Positions 34,112 through 42,733 of a stretch of DNA of 45,917 nt are shown one piece after another (position 1 is the first letter of the stretch; every line of letters starts with the position of its first letter). The translations under genes and the position numbers were made by a program. The notes beneath the pieces are model-generated. The model did no database searches. It saw only the letters and a list, made by a program, of their open reading frames with translations, and was not told the DNA's origin. This DNA comes from Oscillospiraceae bacterium (GTDB lineage: Bacteria > Bacillota > Clostridia > Oscillospirales > CAG-382), in NCBI GenBank assembly GCA_015064895.1, contig SVRI01000018.1:1-45917 (forward strand), read 5' to 3'.

Positions 34112-35764
34112 ATGAATACAATTAAACGTTTTGTCATTACCGCATCGGAATTTGGCGGAATTAAGAAGGTACTGTTCCTTTTATCGGCAGCTTTCTTGTT
34201 TGCACTTCCTTTTATGACAAAAAACACGGTAGCATTTACAGAAGTCCGCGGCTGTTTTGCCGCTTTTAGCTGGATTATACTGTCAATGCTTTTCGTAACG
34301 GTATTCGATTTCAGAAAGTCATTAAAGAGAGTGTTCGGCTCTCTTTTTTGCTTTTTCGGATTCTTTTATCTGTTTGCTTACAGCTGGTTTCTGAGCTTGT
34401 ATCCCCTTGATTTTGCAGGACTCGGAAATGCTGAAAGTGCCGTTGTTGTTGTAGGCGGCACGATAGTTATTTCTCTGATTCATACAAGTATGATGTCTGT
34501 TTGTGTGCTTATAGGATATATTGCGGCAAAACAGACCCGAAATGTGTATCTGAGAGTTGTGCTTGTAAGCGTTGGATATGTACTGGGAGAATTTGTGCAG
34601 TCGCTCGGAACATTTGCAATGCCGTGGGTAAGACTTTTTGTGGGACAGACGGAGCATACAGCACTTCTCCAGTCGGCATCGCTTTTCGGCTCATATTTCA
34701 TCACCTTTATCATGGTGCTTGAAAATGCACTGCTTGCTCAGGCTTTGCTTGATATGAACGGTGAAAGACGAAGGGCTCGTAATTGCTTTTGTATTGCCCT
34801 TGCCGTGTTTTGCTTAAATCTCGGGTTTGGACTTGTAAGAATCAATACAGCCGACTATACTGATTGTAAAAAGTTGGATGCAGTTGTGCTTCAGGGCAAT
34901 ATACCTTCTAGCGAAAAATGGACGGGTAAAGTGTCCGACGGTGAGGTTTACAGAACACTTGCCGATTATGCCGCAGAGGATACTGCCTATACTCAAAGCC
35001 CGGATATTGCAGTCATGCCCGAAACGGCATTTCCCACAGTGTTGAAACATGACGACGGACATATGACCGTGGCAAAGGTTGATTCGGTTTATATTGCAAA
35101 CAGACTTGATGCCGAAGTCATGGTGGGTGCATTTTGTAAAGATGGTGATAATGAGTACAATTCGCTGTTTGTTGTTGATAAAGAGGGAAATGTTTCAAAG
35201 CCATATAATAAACAGCATCTTGTTCCTTTCGGCGAATTTATGCCCTATAGGAAAGTGCTGTCTGCCATTGTTCCTTCACTTGCGGAAATCAATATGCTGT
35301 CCTCGGACTTGTCAAAAGGTACCGATTACCGGCCGTTGGAAACAAAAGTCGGTAAAGCCGCATGTCTTATATGCTTTGACTCAATTTTCTCGGACACGGC
35401 AAGAAAGCAGGTAAAGAACGGTGCCGATTATATAGTTGTTTCAACCAATGACTCATGGTATAAAACCTCAGATGCCCTTTACCAGCATGCAGACCATTCG
35501 GTAATGCGTGCTATAGAAAATAACAGACCCGTAATCAGAAGTGCGAATACGGGTGTTTCAAAGATTATAGATTCCAAAGGCAATGTGCTTGCCGAAACAA
35601 AGGTGAACACAAGAACGTATATCAGAGAAACGGTATCACTTCCCGAAGATAAAACCCTTTACACATATATCGGCGATGTGCCGGTGTATATCGGTGCCTT
35701 GCTTATTGTGATTGCTCTTGTGTACGGTCTTATAAAAAACAGAAAATCCGCCTGCAATAAGTAA
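34112..35764 (+). CDS. lnt: Apolipoprotein N-acyltransferase
   Basis: Polytopic enzyme (550 aa) adding the third acyl chain to the N-terminal cysteine of lipoproteins outside the membrane. About seven hydrophobic segments (up to about 235) precede a nitrilase-like domain. The catalytic triad is visible: Glu304 (MPETAFP), Lys367 (NKQHLVPFGEF) and Cys421 (ICFDSIFSD); the spacing is close to that of E. coli Lnt. A last TM helix is near the C-terminus. The start is 9 bases after the acpP stop with no Shine-Dalgarno, so translation probably depends on coupling. Lnt is standard in Gram-negatives and less usual in low-GC Firmicutes, which often use other lipoprotein acyltransferases. Confidence 0.88.
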   Translation: MNTIKRFVITASEFGGIKKVLFLLSAAFLFALPFMTKNTVAFTEVRGCFAAFSWIILSMLFVTVFDFRKSLKRVFGSLFCFFGFFYLFAYSWFLSLYPLDFAGLGNAESAVVVVGGTIVISLIHTSMMSVCVLIGYIAAKQTRNVYLRVVLVSVGYVLGEFVQSLGTFAMPWVRLFVGQTEHTALLQSASLFGSYFITFIMVLENALLAQALLDMNGERRRARNCFCIALAVFCLNLGFGLVRINTADYTDCKKLDAVVLQGNIPSSEKWTGKVSDGEVYRTLADYAAEDTAYTQSPDIAVMPETAFPTVLKHDDGHMTVAKVDSVYIANRLDAEVMVGAFCKDGDNEYNSLFVVDKEGNVSKPYNKQHLVPFGEFMPYRKVLSAIVPSLAEINMLSSDLSKGTDYRPLETKVGKAACLICFDSIFSDTARKQVKNGADYIVVSTNDSWYKTSDALYQHADHSVMRAIENNRPVIRSANTGVSKIIDSKGNVLAETKVNTRTYIRETVSLPEDKTLYTYIGDVPVYIGALLIVIALVYGLIKNRKSACNK

Positions 35765-35774
35765 GCGGATTTTT
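35743..35774. terminator. Bidirectional terminator after lnt
   Basis: Stem AAAATCCGC/GCGGATTTT (35743-35751, 35765-35773) overlapping the last lnt codons. It is T-rich in both directions and so also ends the convergent regulator gene. Confidence 0.8.
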
Positions 35775-35782
35775 GGTGTACA

Positions 35783-36820
35783 TTATAAAAGAAAGTTTGA
35801 CATATGTTTTTCATCGGATTTTTGTGCATTTATTGATGCACAGCTTCCGTTGACGGTAAGATTTCCTCCGAAAAGAACAGTGCTTACTCTTGTTGCACAT
35901 CCGAGAGATGCAATGATTTCATCGGCAAGGTCACCTGTGTTGTATATGATGCAGTCAATATCTTTTTCCTTTTCATTGCTGCAAAGAGAAATTACGGATA
36001 AATCTTCGGGAACCTTTACCTTGTAGTACTTTGCCGCCTTGATAATACCCCTTGCCACATTGCTGTTCTGGGCACAGACTGCGGTGAATTTTCCTCCGTG
36101 ACGGCGGAATAACTCGGAAAAACCGTCAAAACCGCTTTTTTCGTCACTGCCTGCAAGATTTACAAGCTCATTATCAAAATAGGAATTTACGGTGCTGAAT
36201 GAATCATATGCGGCGTTTTCAAAGGAAAGTCCGTTTTCTGTACCGATATAAGCAATCTTCGAATGACCGAGACCCTCGAGATATGTAAGAGCCACATACG
36301 CACCTTTGTCATTGTCAAGAATGACACATCTGTGGTCATCCGACTGATATAACCCGATGCAAACGGGTAAATCCGTTTCGGGAATGTGGTTTAAAGCAAT
36401 AAAGGGATAATGCTTTTGGGCTTGAGATATGTCGGAAGTAATGAAGCCCCCGTTCTTGCAGAGACATGAGATGAGTTCAACCATAAAAGGTGGGAGACTA
36501 TCCATGTTTTTTGCATCCTCGCTTGTAAGAAGAAGTGCTGTTTCGACATTGTTTGATACTGCTTTTTCGGCAGGTGCACCGTCAGTCGCAACGGGAGTTT
36601 TTGACTGTACAACAGAACCGAGACCGGCAACCTTCTTGATATAGCCTTTATCACTCAGAATGTCAAGACCTCTGCGTATTGTGGTTCTTTGTACCGAATA
36701 GATACCCATAAATTCTCTTTCGGGAGGAAGAAGGGTTCCTATTTTGTAAGTGCCGTCGATTATTTTACCGAGTATGTCATCGGCAATGGATGAATAAACC
36801 GATTTCTTTTTTTCTGACAT
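35783..36820 (-). CDS. GntR-type regulator with LacI-type sensor domain
   Basis: Transcription factor (345 aa). The N-terminal GntR winged helix (about 5-75: SSIADDILGKIIDGTYKIGTLLPPEREFM...VQRTTIRRGLDIL) is joined to a periplasmic-binding-protein-like sensor (HSKIAYIG, YDSFSTV, VPEDLSVISLC). This is the architecture of AraR-type sugar-responsive repressors. The first part of the sensor is shorter than usual: about 50 residues of the typical N-terminal lobe seem missing. The second of two ATGs (36820) is used because GAGG sits 8 bases before it. It follows the tautomerase gene by 16 bases in one operon and may act on the palindrome at 37262-37277. The ligand is unknown. Confidence 0.85.
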   Translation of the reverse strand: MSEKKKSVYSSIADDILGKIIDGTYKIGTLLPPEREFMGIYSVQRTTIRRGLDILSDKGYIKKVAGLGSVVQSKTPVATDGAPAEKAVSNNVETALLLTSEDAKNMDSLPPFMVELISCLCKNGGFITSDISQAQKHYPFIALNHIPETDLPVCIGLYQSDDHRCVILDNDKGAYVALTYLEGLGHSKIAYIGTENGLSFENAAYDSFSTVNSYFDNELVNLAGSDEKSGFDGFSELFRRHGGKFTAVCAQNSNVARGIIKAAKYYKVKVPEDLSVISLCSNEKEKDIDCIIYNTGDLADEIIASLGCATRVSTVLFGGNLTVNGSCASINAQKSDEKHMSNFLL

Positions 36821-36836
36821 CGTCATATCCTCACTT

Positions 36837-37181
36837 TCAGAAGTTGAAACCGTTCCAGCCCCACTTGTCGTATTCGCTGTATGTTACGTAAGTGCGGTCG
36901 GGCGATATGCCTGTTATATCCGAAACGATTTTACATATTTCGGCTGTAAGTGCAGAATATGACTCTGCATCGGCACTGCCGAAAATGGCAACGGATATGA
37001 AAGAAGTGTCCTTTGAATTGTCACCCTTGAAAAAGAGCTTTTTGTTGTCTTCGATGTTTACCATGAGCCAGGTTTCGCTTTTTCCCGGGATACATTCTAT
37101 TGCTTTGCCGAAGGCGGTTTTGAGTGCAGTTGCCTTGTCATCACTGATTGTACATGAAAATTTAGCTTCGATATATGGCAT
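36837..37181 (-). CDS. MIF-like tautomerase
   Basis: A 114-aa protein of the macrophage migration inhibitory factor/phenylpyruvate tautomerase family. After Met removal the N-terminal catalytic proline would be exposed (MPYIEAKFS). ETWLMVNIED corresponds to the conserved central strand, and the C-terminal WGWNGFNF matches the family's WGWN..F ending. The physiological substrate is unknown in bacteria. It is first in an operon with the GntR-type regulator. Ribosome site AAAGGAGG. Confidence 0.85.
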   Translation of the reverse strand: MPYIEAKFSCTISDDKATALKTAFGKAIECIPGKSETWLMVNIEDNKKLFFKGDNSKDTSFISVAIFGSADAESYSALTAEICKIVSDITGISPDRTYVTYSEYDKWGWNGFNF

Positions 37182-37261
37182 TGTTTTTCCTCCTTTGGAA
37201 AATATATTACACTTATATTTTATATTAAATTATTCCAAAATACAATAGTTTTACGAAAAAA

Positions 37262-37277
37262 AGTATACCGGTTTACT
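37262..37277. promoter_or_regulatory. Candidate operator palindrome
   Basis: AGTATACCGGTTTACT, 7 of 8 symmetric pairs, in the 140-bp gap between the divergent tautomerase-regulator operon and the Nudix gene. The AT-rich flanks have no clear promoter hexamers. Position and symmetry suit autoregulation by the GntR-type protein. Confidence 0.5.
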
Positions 37278-37321
37278 AAAAAACTGCTTTTTTCAATGAT
37301 ATTAACAATATAGAGGTTGAA

Positions 37322-37834
37322 ATGGAACTTTGGGACGTATATGATATAAACAGAAACAGAATAGAAGGACGTGTGTCGGCAAGAGGAAGCGACGATATGA
37401 AGGATGATGAATTTCATCTCGTCATCTTTGCCGTTGTACGCAATTCTGAAAACAAATTGCTTTGCGGCCTTCGAGACAGAAATAAAATGTTCGGAGGAAC
37501 ATGGGAGTTTTGCGGCGGCTCTGCACTTTCGGGTGAAACCTCAAGGCAGGCGGCACAAAGAGAGCTTCTTGAAGAAACCGGACTTGATGTCACAATGTGT
37601 CAGGGAAGTATAATATTCCAAAACACAAAATACTGGCCGGGCAGCAATTGGTTTTATGATGTTTGGCTTTTCGACTGCGATTATGACCTTTCGGCTCTTA
37701 CACCGCAGGCGGGTGAGGTTGAAGAATTATCAAGCTTTACTTTTGATGAGGTAAAACGGTTGCTCGATGATGATAATTTCACGGGCATCACGGGTGAATT
37801 CATCGGTGCTATAGAAGAAAAAATAAAAAAATAA
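37322..37834 (+). CDS. Nudix hydrolase
   Basis: Pyrophosphohydrolase (170 aa) with a perfect Nudix box: GSALSGE, then REL LEETGL seven residues later (about 62-84), which binds the catalytic metal. The N-terminal WDVYDINRNRIEGRVSARG resembles Nudix enzymes of the isopentenyl-diphosphate-isomerase-like or YfcD type, but the substrate cannot be assigned. The first Glu-rich part and the C-terminal helix are normal. Ribosome site AGAGGT. Divergent from the tautomerase operon. Confidence 0.85.
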   Translation: MELWDVYDINRNRIEGRVSARGSDDMKDDEFHLVIFAVVRNSENKLLCGLRDRNKMFGGTWEFCGGSALSGETSRQAAQRELLEETGLDVTMCQGSIIFQNTKYWPGSNWFYDVWLFDCDYDLSALTPQAGEVEELSSFTFDEVKRLLDDDNFTGITGEFIGAIEEKIKK

Positions 37835-37923
37835 AAAAATTTATAAAAAGGCGGAACAAAATCTCAAATGCTTCGTCTAAAGGCTTGTGTGAAAAAAATA
37901 CATAGTTTGAAAGGAAAGAAAAA

Positions 37924-39210
37924 ATGAAAAGAATTATTGCACTTTTACTCGCAGCTGTACTTGCTACAGCACTTATTGCTTGCTCAGCAAACAAGGATGA
38001 TGACGTAACAGACCCCGGTATTGATGCAAACGGCAATGACGTTACCGAAAACAATGCAGGTGAAACCGTATACGAAGAAGCTGACCTTGCTGCCATTGCC
38101 GACAGCCTTTATGACGGTATTGCAGAAGACCAGAGACCCTTTGTAATGTCTATGCCCCTTACAAGCGAAGATTTTGAATTCTTCACATTTGTACCCTATG
38201 AAGAAGGTCTTGAAGCGGTTGCAAATGAACCCATGATGAGCTCTATTGCACACTCTATTGTTCTCGTTAAAGCTCCCACAGCTGAAAAGGCACAAGAACT
38301 TGCAAAGGCAATGAAGGAAAACTGCGACCCCAGAAAGTGGATGTGTGTTGAGGCTGACATTGTTGAAACAGTAACAAACAAGAACCTTGCAATGCTCCTT
38401 ATGACAACAACAGAAGGCGGCATGTCCGAAACAATCCTTAAAAACTTCAATGCACTTGATGAAAAAAAGGTTGCTTCACTCAAGTCTCAGGCAGCAGATG
38501 TTGAATCCGAGGAAAACTTTGAGAATTTTGAAGACGAGTTCGTTGATGATGAACTCACCGAAGGCGAAGTTATAACAGATGATGAAAATGTAGTTGTTGA
38601 TCTTCCCTCGGTTGATGTTGATGATGTACCCGCAGCAGGATTTGAAGAAGAAAATGTTCCTGCTGTAATGCCCGAGGTTACACCTGAAGTTGATGAAACC
38701 CCTTCGGTAACTCCCGAAATCGAAGAAACTCCTGCAGTTGAAGAAACTGTATCCGATGTTACAATTGACGATCTTTATGCTCTTACAGAAAAGCTTTACG
38801 AGGGTATCAACCCCGAAGATATGCCTATGGTAGGCACAATGGAACTTGATTCCGAAAGCTTTGAATACTCTGCATTTGTTCCTTATAAGGATTCTTACCT
38901 TGCGGTTGAAAACATGCCCATGATGGGTTCACAGCCTCACTCTGTTGTAATTGTAAAGGCTGACAGCGCGGCAGAAGCACAGGCACTTGCTGCCGAAATG
39001 GAAGCAAACGCAGACCCCAGAAAGTGGATTTGTGTAAGTGCAAGAAGCGTAAAGAGTGCATCCAAGGGCAACCTTGCCATTCTTGTTATGACAAGCGTTG
39101 AAGTAATGCCCGGTGATGACATCGATGAAGCAGCTGCAGAAGAAATGTCAAACACAAAGTCTGAAGAAAGAGCTCAGCTTATTATTGATAACTTCCTTGC
39201 AAACGCATAA
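37924..39210 (+). CDS. Lipoprotein with two DUF4358-like domains
   Basis: Exported lipoprotein (428 aa). The signal peptide ends in a lipobox LIAC with Cys20 as the lipid-attachment residue. Two homologous domains (about 53-180 and 280-425) share LY-GI, the MELDSESFEYSAFVPY/MPLTSEDFEFFTFVPY segment, a PMM motif (EPMMSSIAHSIVLVK, NMPMMGSQPHSVVIVK) and DPRKW-CV near each end. A Glu/Pro-rich linker joins them. The domain resembles DUF4358, a lipoprotein domain often beside MBOAT genes in gut Clostridia (family named from memory). The MBOAT gene follows after 25 bases, so it is probably part of the same surface-modification unit. AAAGGAAAG precedes the ATG. Confidence 0.75.
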   Translation: MKRIIALLLAAVLATALIACSANKDDDVTDPGIDANGNDVTENNAGETVYEEADLAAIADSLYDGIAEDQRPFVMSMPLTSEDFEFFTFVPYEEGLEAVANEPMMSSIAHSIVLVKAPTAEKAQELAKAMKENCDPRKWMCVEADIVETVTNKNLAMLLMTTTEGGMSETILKNFNALDEKKVASLKSQAADVESEENFENFEDEFVDDELTEGEVITDDENVVVDLPSVDVDDVPAAGFEEENVPAVMPEVTPEVDETPSVTPEIEETPAVEETVSDVTIDDLYALTEKLYEGINPEDMPMVGTMELDSESFEYSAFVPYKDSYLAVENMPMMGSQPHSVVIVKADSAAEAQALAAEMEANADPRKWICVSARSVKSASKGNLAILVMTSVEVMPGDDIDEAAAEEMSNTKSEERAQLIIDNFLANA

Positions 39211-39235
39211 ATATATTTAAAAACGGAGACATAAA

Positions 39236-40648
39236 ATGCTATTTTCAAGTGTAACATTTTTGTACGCCTTTTTACCTATCGTTTTGGTGCTGTATTTTGC
39301 AGCACCAAAAAAATTGAAAAATGCAGTACTTCTTGCAGCCAGTCTGTTCTTTTATTACTTCGGAGAAAGAACATATATTGCAATAATGCTCATTTCCTCC
39401 ATAACAGACTGGATATGGAGCTTGCTCATTGAACATTACAGAGCCAAGGGAAAAGAGAAGGTCACAAAGTGGTTTCTTATAGGTTCTCTTGCGGTGAATC
39501 TCGGACTTCTCGGCTTCTTTAAGTATTCCGATTTCTTTATAAGTAATATAAATGCACTTTTCGGAACGGCAATTCCTCTCACAAATGTGCATCTTCCCAT
39601 AGGTATCAGCTTCTACACCTTCCAGACACTGTCCTATACAATAGATGTATACAGAGGAAGGGCAAAGGCACAGAGAAACTTTATCAGCTTTGCAACTTTT
39701 GTGTGTCTTTTCCCCCAGCTTATTGCAGGTCCTATAGTAAGATATACCGATGTTGACAGAGAACTTGATTCGAGAAAACACAGCCTTGAAGGCTTTTCGC
39801 TGGGTATCAGAAGATTTGCTTTCGGTCTCGGTAAAAAGGTAATACTTGCCAACGGAATGGGAGAACTCTGCAAGGATTTGCTTGCCGGCGGCGGAAACAG
39901 CGTACTCATGTACTGGTTGTATGCAATCGGCTTTGCACTTCAGATATACCTTGATTTCTCGGCGTATTCCGATATGGCAATAGGTCTTGGCAAAATCTTC
40001 GGCTTTAATTTCCCCGAAAACTTTGACTATCCTTTCATATCCAAATCCATTACCGAATTCTGGCGCAGATGGCACATGACACTCGGTACATGGTTCAGAG
40101 ATTATATCTATTTTCCGCTCGGAGGAAGCAGAACCACAACATTTAAGTGGCTTCGTAACATCCTCATAGTATGGTTTGTAACTGGCTTCTGGCACGGTGC
40201 GGCGTGGAACTTTATACTGTGGGGACTTTACTTCGGTGTGCTTCTTGTCATAGAAAAGTTCTTTCTTGCAAAGCTTCTTGAAAAGTGCCCCGGAGTTGTA
40301 AGACATATCTATGTGCTGTTTGTAACCCTTATAAGCTTTGTAATATTCAGCGTTGAATCCATGACAAAGCTTCCCGTATTTCTCGGCGGTCTGTTCGGTG
40401 CGGGAACAACGGGACTTGTTGATAAGACAACACTTTATTTTGCAGACAGCTACTTGATACTTCTTGTTTTGTGTATTCTCGCTTCAACTCCCTTGTTCAA
40501 ATGGATATTCACAAAGATTTCAAACACAAAGATCGGAAATGCCGTGTTTACCGTGGCAGAGCCTCTCAGCATTGCAGCACTTGTGCTTGTAAGTACTGCA
40601 CTTCTTGTGGACGGTTCATATAATCCGTTCCTTTATTTCAGATTTTAA
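39236..40648 (+). CDS. MBOAT-family O-acyltransferase
   Basis: Polytopic membrane acyltransferase (470 aa) of the AlgI/PatA/DltB group that moves acetyl groups from the cytosol to an extracytoplasmic acceptor polymer. Typical segments are PIGISFYTFQTLSYTIDVYRG, FPQLIAGPIVRY, DFSAYSDMAIGLGKIFGF, FWRRWHMTLGTWFRDYIYFPLGG and the active-site histidine in FWHGAAWNFILWG. It is the membrane component, and the following AlgX/DHHW-like protein is the likely partner that finishes transfer outside. ACGGAG before the ATG. Confidence 0.93.
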   Translation: MLFSSVTFLYAFLPIVLVLYFAAPKKLKNAVLLAASLFFYYFGERTYIAIMLISSITDWIWSLLIEHYRAKGKEKVTKWFLIGSLAVNLGLLGFFKYSDFFISNINALFGTAIPLTNVHLPIGISFYTFQTLSYTIDVYRGRAKAQRNFISFATFVCLFPQLIAGPIVRYTDVDRELDSRKHSLEGFSLGIRRFAFGLGKKVILANGMGELCKDLLAGGGNSVLMYWLYAIGFALQIYLDFSAYSDMAIGLGKIFGFNFPENFDYPFISKSITEFWRRWHMTLGTWFRDYIYFPLGGSRTTTFKWLRNILIVWFVTGFWHGAAWNFILWGLYFGVLLVIEKFFLAKLLEKCPGVVRHIYVLFVTLISFVIFSVESMTKLPVFLGGLFGAGTTGLVDKTTLYFADSYLILLVLCILASTPLFKWIFTKISNTKIGNAVFTVAEPLSIAALVLVSTALLVDGSYNPFLYFRF

Positions 40649-40660
40649 GGAGGCGGAGAT

Positions 40661-42685
40661 ATGAAAAAAGTAAGACTTATTCTTAATGTGGTTGTTTTCT
40701 GCCTCGTGATTGTTTCTTTGTCGGTTATATTTATAATCAAACCCGACGATGAAATATCTTTGTCGGAAAGACGTCCTCTTAAAACCTTTGATGAGGTAAC
40801 AGACGGAAAGAACCATCCTTTTGAAGAAATCGAAGGCTATTTCCTTGACCAGTTCCCGTACCGTGATTCCTTCAGAACACTGAAGGCGGTTTTGTTCACT
40901 GATATTCTCAGAAAGAATGATAACAACAAAATATATATTCACGATGATACCGTTGTTGAAATTCAGGATACACTCAATGAAGCACAGGTAAAGTATGCTA
41001 CAGATGTACTGAATGATGTAATAGATGTGTATTTCGAGGACAGTAATGTTTATTATTCGGTTATTCCCGATAAGCACTATTACGCTTCAAAGCAAAACGG
41101 ATATCCTGCAATGGATTATGATAAAATCCTCAGTACTGTGAAAACCGAGCTTGACAGGGGAGAGTATATAGATATAACAGGTCTTCTTGAGCTGTCTGAC
41201 TATTATACCACCGACTCCCACTGGAGCCAGGACAAAATCACACATGTAGCCGAAAAACTCGTTTCGGTAATGAATGAGGGTGAAAAAATAACACCCGAAA
41301 ACGGCTGGACTGTCAATACAAAGAAACCTTTTTACGGTGTGTATTACGGAAGATCGGCACTAAAACTTTCTCCCGATGAAATAAAGTATCTTTCAAGTGA
41401 TGTGACTGACAGTATGACTATGACTGTCATCAAGGCGGAGATTAATGATAAGGGAGAAATTACACCCAAAAAAGAAAAGTACCCTGTATATGTAACCGAA
41501 ATGTTTGGTAATAATGACCCGTATGACTTGTTTATGGCAGGTGCACAGGAACTCATTGTTATAGAAAATGTCAAGGCAAAGAACGATAAAGAGCTTGTGA
41601 TTTTCAGAGATTCCTTCGGTTCAAGCATTTCTCCGCTTATTGCATGTGCATATAAAAAGGTGACGGTAGTAGACCTTCGTTATACAACACCCGACAGAAT
41701 AAAGAGGTTTGCACAATTCTCGGATGATGCCGATGTGCTTATGCTCTATTCGATGGGTATGCTCAACAGCGGTGCTACCTTTAAACGCTTTGAAAATAAG
41801 CAAGCGGCAATCTCTTACGAAGCCCGTCAAAAGCAGGGCACATATCTTGTTGACGGATACGCTGTTGAAAACAAAGAAGCAGATGCAAAGCAGATTGAAT
41901 ATGCCGCAGGCGTTATTGATAATGTAATGAATAAACTTCTTGATGAAAGCAATAACGTATATGTGTCGGTAATACCAAGTAAATCATACTGCGTTTCAAG
42001 AGATGGCGGCGGGGACACTTCGTATTATGATACGGCAGTATCGGTGCTGAAAGACAGACTCGGAGAGGATAAATTTGTTGACATTTCTCAGACTCTTGAG
42101 CTTCATGACTATTATAAAACCGATTCGCATTGGGATCAGGTAAAAATCACAGATACCGCAAATGTGCTTCTGTCGGCCATGAATCCCGATATTGCACCTA
42201 TCAATGAAGATGTATTTACAATAAGCGGTCTTAAGGGCTTTAACGGTGTATATTCATCAGATGAAAGTCTTGAGCTTGACAGCGAAAACCTCAGATGCTT
42301 TACCGGTGATTATATAAACGGTATCTCGGCGAAATATCTTTCCGATAAGCTGGCATTTGAACGTTTTGCGGTGTATTCAAAGGATAGATTTTCAAATACA
42401 GAGCAATATGACTTTTTCCTCGGTGGCGCCAAGACTGTTGTAACTCTTGAAAACCCGTCGGCAGCCACAGATAAAGAACTCGTGGTATTCCGCGATTCAT
42501 TTGGCTCGAGTATTGCACCCCTTTTGTCATACGGCTATAAAAAGGTGACACTGGTGGATCTGAGATATATGTATCCAGATATGGTCAGCCAGTATGTGGC
42601 GCTTGAAAACAGCGATGTTCTTTTCCTTTATTCTGACGATATTCTCAATAACGGAAGAATACTCAAAGACTTTTTGAGAAAATAA
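40661..42685 (+). CDS. Two-domain AlgX/DHHW-like O-acetyltransferase
   Basis: Membrane-anchored extracytoplasmic protein (674 aa) with one N-terminal helix (about 5-27) and two homologous SGNH-like domains. Each has YYTTDSHW or YYKTDSHW (Asp185/His187; Asp488/His490) and VIFRDSFGSSI or VVFRDSFGSSI (Ser318; Ser613), equivalent to the Asp-His-Ser triad of AlgX/AlgJ. Both sites look complete. The DHHW family is normally a single domain of about 380 residues, so this is an internal tandem duplication. In alginate-type systems such proteins acetylate the polymer together with an MBOAT partner. It follows the MBOAT gene by 12 bases with GGAGG before the ATG. The polymer is unknown. Confidence 0.88.
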   Translation: MKKVRLILNVVVFCLVIVSLSVIFIIKPDDEISLSERRPLKTFDEVTDGKNHPFEEIEGYFLDQFPYRDSFRTLKAVLFTDILRKNDNNKIYIHDDTVVEIQDTLNEAQVKYATDVLNDVIDVYFEDSNVYYSVIPDKHYYASKQNGYPAMDYDKILSTVKTELDRGEYIDITGLLELSDYYTTDSHWSQDKITHVAEKLVSVMNEGEKITPENGWTVNTKKPFYGVYYGRSALKLSPDEIKYLSSDVTDSMTMTVIKAEINDKGEITPKKEKYPVYVTEMFGNNDPYDLFMAGAQELIVIENVKAKNDKELVIFRDSFGSSISPLIACAYKKVTVVDLRYTTPDRIKRFAQFSDDADVLMLYSMGMLNSGATFKRFENKQAAISYEARQKQGTYLVDGYAVENKEADAKQIEYAAGVIDNVMNKLLDESNNVYVSVIPSKSYCVSRDGGGDTSYYDTAVSVLKDRLGEDKFVDISQTLELHDYYKTDSHWDQVKITDTANVLLSAMNPDIAPINEDVFTISGLKGFNGVYSSDESLELDSENLRCFTGDYINGISAKYLSDKLAFERFAVYSKDRFSNTEQYDFFLGGAKTVVTLENPSAATDKELVVFRDSFGSSIAPLLSYGYKKVTLVDLRYMYPDMVSQYVALENSDVLFLYSDDILNNGRILKDFLRK

Positions 42686-42695
42686 TTGTAATAAT

Positions 42696-42729
42696 AAAAC
42701 CTTGCATCCGGGAGTGGTTGCAAGGTTTT
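42696..42729. terminator. Terminator between convergent genes
   Basis: An 11-bp stem AAAACCTTGCA/TGCAAGGTTTT (42696-42706, 42719-42729), 12-base loop, T-rich on both strands. Confidence 0.85.
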
Positions 42730-42733
42730 GTTG

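Noticed and set aside
39272..40306. A 344-codon open frame antisense to the MBOAT gene
   Set aside because: Antisense shadow of a clearly conserved gene, without ribosome site or family features.
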